From an uncultured Eubacteriales bacterium (lineage in GTDB: Bacteria > Bacillota > Clostridia > Oscillospirales > Oscillospiraceae), in the NCBI GenBank assembly GCA_900540545.1, contig UQGJ01000003.1:62001-126000 (forward strand): a DNA stretch of 64,000 bases. Reading direction: 5' to 3'. Position 1 is the stretch's first letter. Each line of letters starts with the position of its first letter. The notes under the pieces were generated by a model, which worked only from the letters and a program-made list of their open reading frames with translations, had not been told where the DNA came from and made no database searches. A program made the position numbers and the translations under genes. Positions 43,001 through 48,640 of this stretch are shown here, piece by piece.

Positions 43001-44996
43001 CAATAATCCTACCATGCTGGTCATACCAGATTTCAAGCAAATAGCCGTCAGTTCCAGTACATGTATGGTGCCGATTCACGAGGTCATAGGCAAAGTCAAA
43101 TGTGCCAATATTTGCAGCATATTGGTGAATGACACGGCCAGCGCTATCATACTGATTTTCAACATAAATTTCGCCATTAAAATTACTAATGGTAGAAACA
43201 TAGCCATCATCTGTGTAACCGTATATCAGCTTGTCCCCATCAGCATTTTGAACAGAAGTCAGGAAGTCCCCATTGTACTCAAAATATGTAGTTCTGCCAG
43301 TATTATCAGATACGGTGCTCAAATTTCCGTCACTGTTATAACTCAAAGAGAAGGTCCCGATGCCACTAGAAATACTGCTTAACTGACCATTGGTATAACC
43401 ATAAATAATAGTTCCACTATCCGGAGATACAGCCGTTTGAATTTGCTTATTCACATCAAAGTAATAGACTGCACCAGTCATTGTGTTTTTCAGTTCATAA
43501 CCGGAACCTGTGTTCGTCAAAGTATAATCACCGGCCGGATTATATGTACCATCATAATCCATATTGAACTGAATATCTTTGCCTCGTGGCAACGTAATAC
43601 GTGCGTACAGATCCTCTACCATTAACTCTACGGTGTAATTTGTACTCCACCCTAAACCCAATCCGTGGGAGCGCATTCCATCAGCAGATTCATAGTATCG
43701 AACAAAAGGAAAATCTGATTTTCCATATAATGCAAAATCAGTGTATTCCCAACTAAAGCTCCCCGTGAGAAGATCAACAGGATCTAAGGTGTGGGACAAT
43801 TCAAATCCATTTTCAAGGAAATAGTCGTTAATTTCTTGGAATTGAGTGGAGCAGTAAAAGTCCCGGATGATATTTTCATCTACCTCAAAAGCAAGGAAGC
43901 TATTGTAAATTGCAGCTTCTGGTGTAGTTGGTTCAAGAACGATTACATATTTTTTGCCATGCTCATATTGCGGTAGAATAATATCGCCATCATCATTTTC
44001 AATATATCCGTTCCAAAGAACGTAGTTTGTAATTACATTATCCCGTTCGTCAGGATCAATAGCAAACAGATTTATGCTGTGCCGATTTAACAATACATCG
44101 CTCTCTGGCAAGTAGTCGATTTGCGGCTCCTCGGTGGGCGCGGACTCCTCGGTGGGCGCGGGCACTTCGGTGGGCGCGGACTCCTCGGTGGGCGCGGGCA
44201 CTTCGGTGGGCGCGGGCACTTCGGTGGGCGCGGGCTCCTCGGTGGGCGCGGGCTCTTCGGTGGGCGCGGGCTCTTCGGTGGGCGCGGGCTCCTCGGTGGG
44301 CGCGGGCACTTCGGTGGGCGCGGGCTCCTGGGGAGCATTTTCATTGTTAATGGGCTCTTCAGGCTCTGGTTCTGGAATTTCTAATTTTTCGCCCAAGAAA
44401 CCGAATGCATAGTCTTCCTTGATTACATTGAAATTCTTGGGGGCAGTTTCTGTGGCCCAACCGATAAGCTCCAGCCAATCAGTATGAGACATTTTATTGT
44501 AGGTAACATTAGGCAAGTCACTAACATTGGGGTCATGCCCCTCAACAACATTGTCAAGAATTCGAATACCTGCAACAGTGCCGATACGGTTGCCAAGGAA
44601 TGATTCTGGCTCTGTTGAATCCGGATCGTAGGTTAAAGAGGTGCGGGTGTACCACGCATCACCGGGTGCTCCTGTCTCAAATGAGCACTCTCCCTCGTTC
44701 ATTTCGTAAAGGGACAATGTAATATTTTGAGACTTTTCAATAGTATATGATAAGCGGGTCCATGTATTTGTGGTGTTAAAATTGACACCTTGATAAAACT
44801 CGTTTAGAGTATCAAAATACTGAAATTTTGACACTTCCCCTGCCTCAATATCCTCCAAGCGCATTGCTTTAAAGTCATAGATACTGGGTAGTGGGGCTGT
44901 TGGCGTAGCCGCAAATGCTGCGGTAGGGAGCAGACCTGTGAGCAGGGCAAGGACCAGAGTGATGGACAATATCCTTTGACATTTTTGGAACTTCAT
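37053..44996 (-). CDS. Secreted RHS/YD-repeat polymorphic toxin with CdiA-like nuclease tip, 2647 aa
   Basis: A signal peptide (MKFQKCQRILSITLVLALLT and on) opens the protein. Then come an unassigned beta domain, eleven APTE(E/V)(P/S) linker repeats (nt 44124-44321), a DUF6531-like RHS entry (DPVDLLTGSFSWEYTDFALY), dozens of YD repeats (YDxxGxLxxxTDxxG) and the RHS core ending near ARMYDADNRRFLAMDP and YVADNPLSRIDPMG. The last 320 residues form the variable tip. Its final part resembles CdiA-type PD-(D/E)xK nucleases: RGFDIEKAI, NFPVID, VSIKSLD, with candidate E2513, D2541 and K2554. The shell should encapsulate the toxin. An ECF-like promoter lies upstream and an immunity gene 10 bp downstream. 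Confidence 0.9.
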   Translation of the reverse strand: MKFQKCQRILSITLVLALLTGLLPTAAFAATPTAPLPSIYDFKAMRLEDIEAGEVSKFQYFDTLNEFYQGVNFNTTNTWTRLSYTIEKSQNITLSLYEMNEGECSFETGAPGDAWYTRTSLTYDPDSTEPESFLGNRIGTVAGIRILDNVVEGHDPNVSDLPNVTYNKMSHTDWLELIGWATETAPKNFNVIKEDYAFGFLGEKLEIPEPEPEEPINNENAPQEPAPTEVPAPTEEPAPTEEPAPTEEPAPTEEPAPTEVPAPTEVPAPTEESAPTEVPAPTEESAPTEEPQIDYLPESDVLLNRHSINLFAIDPDERDNVITNYVLWNGYIENDDGDIILPQYEHGKKYVIVLEPTTPEAAIYNSFLAFEVDENIIRDFYCSTQFQEINDYFLENGFELSHTLDPVDLLTGSFSWEYTDFALYGKSDFPFVRYYESADGMRSHGLGLGWSTNYTVELMVEDLYARITLPRGKDIQFNMDYDGTYNPAGDYTLTNTGSGYELKNTMTGAVYYFDVNKQIQTAVSPDSGTIIYGYTNGQLSSISSGIGTFSLSYNSDGNLSTVSDNTGRTTYFEYNGDFLTSVQNADGDKLIYGYTDDGYVSTISNFNGEIYVENQYDSAGRVIHQYAANIGTFDFAYDLVNRHHTCTGTDGYLLEIWYDQHGRIIESANSEGSHKITYNNLFQITSETDREGNTTYYDHDEYGNISSITHPDGTTERYVYNTDRLVTSYTNQNGDTTVFNYDSKGNMLSQTDARGATIQYTYDSKGNLLSLTDAEGALTTYTYDDVGNMLSKTDGNGTTVMSYDDRGRLIAETDPLGNTVNFEYTDAGKLVRMTDAQGNVQTYEVDGNGFNTVETDWTGNRTIYERNTQDQVTKITDPMGGITSYEYDDRGNMTVRKNANGYAIEYSYDAAGRMTSMTDAKGGTWTYSYDNEGRLLSTTDPLGGVISTQYDSRGQVTSETDTRSATTRYVFDGVGNTTEIKDALNNISQMVYDANGNLISETDRTGATTTYSYDKNNRLVEIKDALGNITTYSYDSMGNVKETTSPGGATTSNEYDSLSRKAATKDALGFSTQYEYDILGRISTIRYADGTTTNYTYDANGNVLTSTDQLGGTTTFSYDLMGRVVSQVDPMGGKTENIYDSEGNLLSITDPMKFVTSYTYDANNNSATVTNAEGFTTVYEYDALNRLSTVIDPLGGETKYEYDSEGNLVKLTDAENNTFTYEYDLLGRQTAYTDGRGNRTEYRYDNEGRDLGETDPMGFSTVKSYDQMGRLIAEQDKNGNIRSYSYNADGYMISQTDPLGHETQYEYDELGHLLKTTTALGSITEYKYDSMGRLVSSIDPLKQVTTFAYDELGRVIGTTQKDNSTLSKTYDANGNLLSTTDELGNEISYTYDLDGRMTSTTDALGNKTLYEYDKVGNLIKTTDALGGITLSSYDANGNLLYTTDAENNTTSYTYDKLGRALSVTDPNGGVTYAEYDANGNIIKTIDAEGNATTYVYDARNQVSSYTDPEGYTFSYTYDGNGNVLTFTDGNGNVNHYVYDGLDRAVEKINAEGNSSFNEYDADGRLVKSVNEEGAVTNYTYDALGRLVSLTNALGHATTFEYDVMDRVSVVTDAKGNITRYTYDAAGNVLTETNARGVTNTYTYDANHNLISMTDAAGTVIYTYDALNRVVGQTDRRGNTQWFRYDAVGRITAVRDKNGNLTQYIYDGNGNIIKTIDAAGTEALFTYNANDQMVKMDLHRVDSVNGVDEHEVTLYEYDGRNLIVKEINALSDDTLYIYDGNGNLVSKTDADGYVTQYSYTPLNLVQSINYNDTKQANFQYNKVGELVRMDDWTGTNTFELDLLGQLRKATDHKGYITEYTYDEVGNQTTVKYPDGGEVKNFYDEVYNLTKVQDPDEGVYTYIYDDANRAIELIYPNGWIEENTYDAEGNLIKVMDTDPFPVVKKTVKKYEYKYDAQGNLIWEYKRDTDAIAGLVSCTDYNYDELNRLTGSKRVTEGYPNSNQEITYQYDSLGNLVRETRPENGQPTILTYQYNNLNQMVHKEDCSYISSITRLYDYGYTYDKRGNLVQEEEICAPTTQGPKNITIATYKYDETNKMVSGTNKEGEYSNYTYNGLGVRVGTELILRDNTHGYTDFHCETPSVETDLEGPHGPEVVFSDYVIDYTRLNIDQRVLMEHEVGGYDFRYVYGNDLVNVKVTSDGSDWWGQQIKKCIYSNYVHTDRLGNVVNMSDQFGRVPARIDYDAWGRVTAYDSMTVDGGFRILLPEITYAGHQYDDVLNLFYAKARMYDADNRRFLAMDPVKGVPSNPMTLVQYIYVADNPLSRIDPMGQMNYFTQTGILFEGIGGSLKQQFLDAINIPKAITTIVEIAKALWNGELDLLDLAKAIASGMIEPYVYVVNNVDVLNPFSEATDEAVRAYGDRIGYILVDVAQLILGAKGPQIANYLKNTKVGQKLLGLVEDMTNTKLGQSAQQAITAARRAYNATIDSLKAKTRRYVDTLTCAVWSKGWSARGFDIEKAIKELYYLKSQGWDWLEGKVSNFPVIDVWNQRTRTAVSIKSLDITQSTYSVASKLESKLKEYLNKLAGFQGASNASGSVSNVSTRVLELAIPDVTLTQAQINVINNLTSKAAAGWSYNGKTVPITINISVIPH
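44124..44321 (-). repeat. Eleven 18-bp tandem repeats encoding APTE(E/V)(P/S)
   Basis: Eleven in-frame 18-bp units inside the RHS gene encode a Pro/Glu/Thr-rich linker (residues about 226-291). GGTGGGCGC recurs in every unit on the plus strand. The block is much more GC-rich than the surrounding gene. Nearly identical units make copy-number change by slippage likely. Confidence 0.9.
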
Positions 44997-45106
44997 TTAC
45001 ACTTTCCTCCTATTCTCAACTCATTATGCACAAACCAGTATCTTATTCCTACCTCCCAACTTCATAATCGACTCCACTGAAACATGATTTGGTGCGGAGT
45101 TATATA

Positions 45107-45137
45107 GTAGTCTAAAAAAGAAGTAGATTTGTGACAA
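45107..45137 (-). promoter_or_regulatory. ECF-type promoter motif upstream of the RHS gene
   Basis: On the minus strand TTGTCACAA (45137-45129) is followed, after 16 bp, by GACTAC (45112-45107). Both boxes and the spacing recur exactly upstream of the anti-sigma gene (45855-45885). This is the best candidate for the target of the sigma factor encoded at 45345. Confidence 0.65.
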
Positions 45138-45275
45138 AATTTTTTGAGTCCGACAGATGAAATTTGTTGATATGATGCAGCAGATAAAGCTATAATATGC
45201 AGCATCCCCCTTTATACTCAATATGTGTCGGAATAGGTCAAATATTGGTTGAATTTTATCGTATTAAAAGATTTA

Positions 45276-45304
45276 TTGAACAAAGTAATTTTTTGGTATA
45301 TAAT
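45276..45304 (+). promoter_or_regulatory. Sigma-A promoter of the ECF-type sigma gene
   Basis: TTGAAC (45276-45281), a 17-bp spacer and a perfect TATAAT (45299-45304). It lies 41 bp before the sigma-gene start, so basal expression of the sigma factor should depend on the housekeeping polymerase. Confidence 0.75.
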
Positions 45305-45344
45305 TTTCATGCAGCTACCTTACATTTGGAGAGGAGGGCGCCGC

Positions 45345-45848
45345 ATGGAAGTCATCATTCCAGCCGCTGAGAGCTTGACCAAGGCCGAACGAGCTTATAT
45401 CCTGGTGTTGTTCGATGAATGCTACGATAAGCTCTACCGTGTGGCCTATCGGCATCTGAGCGATATTTGTATAGATAGTATTGAAGATGTCATTCAGGAG
45501 ACGTTTCGCCGGGCCTGTGAGAACTTCAAAAAGATGTCTGCCTACGACTCCGCCGAGGCTTGGCTGGTGGGCACTTGCCACCATATTGCGCTCGATGAAG
45601 TCAATCGGTGTTTACACATTTTGGAATTACGTGAGGCGGACTATAAACTGGATGGCATCCCTGTAGAGACGCTGGAGCAGATCCTCCCGCTGGGATTATC
45701 CGATGAGGATCGGCAGATGCTGAGCTTATATTATGTAGCAGGATATAAAACGAAAGAGATAGCAGAAATTATGGACTTGACTCCCGCTGCGACCAGGAAG
45801 CGTTTATCCCGCTTGAAGGAGCTCCTCAAGAAAAAAATTAAGCTCTAA
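45345..45848 (+). CDS. ECF-type RNA polymerase sigma factor, 167 aa
   Basis: ATG 45345 follows GGAGGG; an upstream in-frame ATG lies before the promoter and is rejected. Region 2 is visible as VLFDECYDKLYRVAYRHLSD then DVIQETFRRA and AWLVGTCHHIALDE; region 4 as LSDEDRQMLSLYYVAGYKTK and ITP-like LTPAATRKRLSRLKELLKKK. With only regions 2 and 4 it is an ECF-class or ECF-like factor. It is followed after 57 bp by its probable anti-sigma gene, behind a promoter matching one before the divergent RHS gene. It should control the RHS toxin. Confidence 0.88.
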   Translation: MEVIIPAAESLTKAERAYILVLFDECYDKLYRVAYRHLSDICIDSIEDVIQETFRRACENFKKMSAYDSAEAWLVGTCHHIALDEVNRCLHILELREADYKLDGIPVETLEQILPLGLSDEDRQMLSLYYVAGYKTKEIAEIMDLTPAATRKRLSRLKELLKKKIKL

Positions 45849-45854
45849 ATAATC

Positions 45855-45885
45855 TTGTCACAATTTTATCCCTTTTTCCGACTAC
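45855..45885 (+). promoter_or_regulatory. ECF-type promoter motif upstream of the anti-sigma gene
   Basis: TTGTCACAA (45855-45863), a 16-bp spacer and GACTAC (45880-45885) match the RHS promoter motif in both boxes and in spacing. It starts 7 bp after the sigma-gene stop and lies 21 bp before ATG 45906, so a transcript starting about 8 bp downstream would have a very short leader. Confidence 0.65.
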
Positions 45886-45905
45886 GTATCAAAGGAGGGT
45901 ACAAA

Positions 45906-46820
45906 ATGGAAAGGAACCCAGGAGACACAATAAATGAAGAAGAGTTCAGTGCCTCCGATGTGCATAGTCTCAAGGAGCATCTTAAAACTCTGAATGCCGA
46001 TCAGGTGTTGGCCGAGCTGAATGAGAAGACAGCGCAGGCCCTGGCCCACGGCGAGGAGCTGGATCCCCATATTGTCCTTGCGTACTATGATGTTTTGGAT
46101 GAACTGGCCCCCGTAAAAATCCCTGCGGGCTCTAAAAATAGCTCAATTAGTGATTTCGTTTCTGAACACCCCGATTTTACGTTGGAAGAGAGTATCCCGG
46201 CCCAGCGAGCGCCAAAGCGCAGAATTTTTATGAACCTACGGCACCATCGTGTGGCGGCCGCCCTACTTGTCCTCGTCATACTCGCTACCTTTACGTCTGT
46301 TGCTGTGGCCCTTGAATGGCCGCAAAAGATTTTTACCTGGGGGATCGACACCTTTCAACTCGGCCCCACTTGTGGCGATATGCGGTTGGAAACACCCACA
46401 GAAGACGGTTACTCTTCGCTTGAGGAGGCATTGGCTGATTACGGTATAGATACGTATACCCCTAGCTGGATGCCAAAGAATGTAAAATTGGACAACATCG
46501 CTGTTTCAGAAAATGAGCTGTGGACTTCCTTTTTTGCAATTTATGTACTAAAAGAAGACTTGTCCGATTATGGCGTCGTCAAAGTAATGGTGTTTGACGA
46601 TTTGAGCAAAGTACCTGACGTGGAATTTGAGGATAATGGCGAGGAGGGCCGCTATTTCATTGAAGTTGACGGCATGGAAGTATTGATATCTGAAAACGAG
46701 GAAGATTATCGGGCCTCATGGAAAAACGGAAATTGCACCGGTGTAGTTTATGGGGGATTCAGCAAATCTGAAATAGAAAAAATTGTTAGAGAATTAAAAT
46801 TGGAGGATAATTGCTCATGA
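45906..46820 (+). CDS. Membrane anti-sigma factor with DUF4367-like extracellular domain, 304 aa
   Basis: ATG 45906 follows AAAGGAGGG. The cytosolic part (residues 1-115) is acidic and helical and would hold the sigma factor; a single membrane segment spans about residues 117-137 (VAAALLVLVILATFTSVAVA). The outer domain (YGIDTYTPSWMPKNVKLDNI, ending near the C-terminus with SKSEIEKIVRELK) resembles DUF4367, common in Firmicute anti-sigma proteins. The order sigma then single-pass anti-sigma supports the assignment. It overlaps the next gene by 4 bp. Confidence 0.8.
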   Translation: MERNPGDTINEEEFSASDVHSLKEHLKTLNADQVLAELNEKTAQALAHGEELDPHIVLAYYDVLDELAPVKIPAGSKNSSISDFVSEHPDFTLEESIPAQRAPKRRIFMNLRHHRVAAALLVLVILATFTSVAVALEWPQKIFTWGIDTFQLGPTCGDMRLETPTEDGYSSLEEALADYGIDTYTPSWMPKNVKLDNIAVSENELWTSFFAIYVLKEDLSDYGVVKVMVFDDLSKVPDVEFEDNGEEGRYFIEVDGMEVLISENEEDYRASWKNGNCTGVVYGGFSKSEIEKIVRELKLEDNCS

Positions 46821-47251
46821 AGAAGTACCCTGCCATTCGCGTTATTGCTCTTGTCCTGATGCTTGCGATAGCAACTAGTATAACCGCCGCAGCTACTGTC
46901 CGCGCCAGTGAATATCTGGAATCCTATGCCATAACAGTTGAGGCTAAAGGAGGCGGCAAAATGGTTGTAGCGTTCGGCGTATACGGCACCAGGACAATGG
47001 ATCAGCTCGGAGCCCAGAAAATTGTTATTGAAGTAGAGACCACCCCGGACCGCTGGATTCCATTTATCACCATTGACGGAGATAGTAATACAGATAAGTA
47101 TTATGCGTATAACAGCCTATTCTACGAGGGAACATATACGTTTTGGGGGAACCCATATGATAGGTATAGAGCTACCTTGACCGCCTACGCGGAAAAAGAC
47201 GGTGGTAGCGACACTGGCGACATCGAGAGCAGCGAGACCGTGTGTAAATAA
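46817..47251 (+). CDS. Small secreted protein, 144 aa
   Basis: ATG 46817 is 9 bp after GGAGGA and overlaps the anti-sigma stop (ATGA). A signal peptide (MKKYPAIRVIALVLMLAIAT and on, cleavage near RASE) precedes a beta-rich domain of about 110 residues with many Tyr and Thr (YTFWGNPYDRYRATLTAYAE). No family recognised. Co-translation with the anti-sigma factor suggests that it acts outside the cell as a ligand, sensor or accessory protein of the sigma system. A strong terminator follows. Confidence 0.75.
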   Translation: MKKYPAIRVIALVLMLAIATSITAAATVRASEYLESYAITVEAKGGGKMVVAFGVYGTRTMDQLGAQKIVIEVETTPDRWIPFITIDGDSNTDKYYAYNSLFYEGTYTFWGNPYDRYRATLTAYAEKDGGSDTGDIESSETVCK

Positions 47252-47307
47252 TTTCAATATGCGCCAGGACGAGCAGCAGAGGGGCCCACGGCCTTAGCTC
47301 ACTGGCA

Positions 47308-47350
47308 AAAAATAGTGCATCGCCTAAAATTTTGGCGATGCACTATTTTT
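47308..47350. terminator. Perfect 17-bp terminator hairpin
   Basis: AAAAATAGTGCATCGCC (47308-47324) and its exact complement (47334-47350) enclose a 9-nt loop. It serves both the sigma operon (plus) and the convergent Xre-regulator gene (minus). Confidence 0.9.
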
Positions 47351-47352
47351 AA

Positions 47353-47667
47353 TTACTCGCTTTCTGGTAAATAGGATTTGGCGACAGTGAGAACAGTATC
47401 TTTTTGGGCCGGTGTAAGTGGGATCCAGGCGGTCACCAGCTCCTTTAGTGATGGGCTCATCTCAATAAGATCATCTTCGGCAAAAAACTGGGCCAGCGTT
47501 ATTCCAAATCCCTTGCAGATCGACTCCAGGGTCGCGATGGTCGGCATGGTGTTCCGCTTATATATATTTGCAATGGTCGATTCACTCAGGCTGCTTTCGC
47601 GGGCAAGGCGATAGTCAGACCAATTTCTTTGTTGTTGTAGCTGCTTCAATTTTAAGATTACATCCAT
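47353..47667 (-). CDS. Xre-family transcriptional regulator, 104 aa
   Basis: The N-terminus is a Cro/CI-type HTH: NWSDYRLARESSLSESTIAN then IYKRNTMPTIATLESICKGF. A C-terminal helical segment (PLTPAQKDTVLTVAKSYL) follows. Such short Xre proteins are common ICE and prophage repressors. It is transcribed away from the gene at 47778, so it may control the divergent region between them (47668-47777), but no clear operator repeat is visible there. Confidence 0.85.
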   Translation of the reverse strand: MDVILKLKQLQQQRNWSDYRLARESSLSESTIANIYKRNTMPTIATLESICKGFGITLAQFFAEDDLIEMSPSLKELVTAWIPLTPAQKDTVLTVAKSYLPESE

Positions 47668-47777
47668 TGGACTACCCCCTTACCATATCATTTTAGCGTT
47701 CCCTCCTTTTATACGATACCAGTTACTTGTAATGAGAATACCGTTATGATAAACTGTACCAAAGAGAGGTGTTTGAA

Positions 47778-48434
47778 ATGCGAAGAGGCCCACAATGCTA
47801 TAAAAACAAGATTATTCACGGGGTTCGAGCAGCACTTGGTATTCGGGCGAAGGCGGAGCCGGCTGATTTCGATTTCGATGCCTCTATAATAAAGGACAAC
47901 CCCATATACCAACAGTTGGAAGAAGATCTTGGCAGAGAGTACGAGGAGCATATTGAAGCTATGCCCCAACTCGAAAAAAAGAGAACGATTTATATTTTTT
48001 CAACAGATGACGGCCCCCCGGTAAATATGTTGACGGCACATTTTTATCGGAGGCAAATAGCCAAGCAGTACAAGCATCTTCACAGACTTGGGATCGACAA
48101 TTTCATTTGTGACACAATGACACCGCTTGGTCTTATCGCACTGGCAGAATTGTCAAGGCTTCGTAAAAAGGGTGAGAATATTAGTATTTACGGTCTCCGA
48201 TACAGTAGATCGCCCAAAAACTATCGTATGCAGAGAAAATATAGGCTAAATATCTTATATCTAATCTGCAAATGTGATTATAATTACGGGCGCATATATA
48301 ATTTCTGCGAACTGAAGTGTAAAATATTGAATCATTGCTGTTTTGTGATTACAAATATAAAACATGGACTTCCATATGCCCTCCCCCCCGTTTCTCCGCA
48401 GAACTTGCAACTAGGCGAGGCGCCGCCCGAGTAG
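47778..48434 (+). pseudogene. Probably truncated gene, SLOG-like fragment
   Basis: ATG 47778 follows GAGAGG; GTG 47769 is an alternative. Up to about residue 150 the product looks like an alpha/beta Rossmann protein: HLHRLGIDNFICDTMTPLGL, then ALAELSRLRKKGENISIYGL, which recalls SLOG/DUF1273-type nucleotide-binding folds. The last 65 residues are Cys/Asn/Tyr-rich, coded by very AT-rich DNA and unlike a folded domain, and the frame stops just inside the leader repeat at 48432. The simplest reading is a gene cut at the right edge of the cargo block, with fortuitous read-through to the stop. The fold call is tentative. Confidence 0.5.
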
Positions 48435-48616
48435 TAGACTAAGAATGTAGTTTAGGTTGGCGTAGCGAGATCACAGGCAGGAGAGGAACCCCAGGGCGCA
48501 GTGCGCCCTGACGGGAAAAAGGAACCGATAACAGCCTAAACCACACCGACCAGACCGAAAAAGACCGCAGCTACCCCTCATGGGGGGTGGGTGCGGTCTT
48601 TTTTTGTGCCTGGATC
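48432..48616 (+). ncRNA. Leader RNA element, copy 1 (before helicase operon)
   Basis: About 185 bp nearly identical to 61700-61882. The RNA can form a closing stem GUUUAGG (48450-48456) with CCUAAAC (48535-48541), an inner hairpin CAGGGCGC (48492-48499) with GCGCCCTG (48503-48510), and then a strong intrinsic terminator (48561-48605). The helicase ribosome site starts about 15 bp after the repeat. Presence of the same leader before two operons implies transcription attenuation or antitermination. No known riboswitch class is recognised. Confidence 0.65.
48561..48605 (+). terminator. Intrinsic terminator inside leader copy 1
   Basis: AAGACCGCA (48561-48569) pairs with TGCGGTCTT (48592-48600), with an inner C-rich/G-rich stem, followed by a T-run. 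It stands in the 5' untranslated region, 36 bp before ATG 48641. Confidence 0.85.
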
Positions 48617-48640
48617 TACCAGAAAGGAGAAATTGTATGA

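Larger units (their letters stand above)
44997..45344. other. Divergent control region between RHS toxin and sigma-factor genes
   Basis: This AT-rich gap of 348 bp contains no gene. It holds a minus-strand ECF-type promoter motif (45107-45137) for the RHS gene, a consensus plus-strand sigma-A promoter (45276-45304) for the sigma-factor gene, and ribosome sites at both ends. The untranslated leader of the RHS mRNA would be about 100 nt. Confidence 0.7.

Noticed and set aside
44124..44321. Regular 18-bp repeats that could suggest a CRISPR-like or satellite array
   Set aside because: The units are contiguous, without spacers, in frame, and encode a Pro/Glu/Thr linker of the RHS protein.
45249..45344. 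Longer N-terminus for the sigma factor starting at 45249
   Set aside because: That start lies upstream of the TATAAT box at 45299-45304, so it could not be on the transcript, and the extra residues are hydrophobic and unlike sigma region 1 or 2. ATG 45345 has a good ribosome site.
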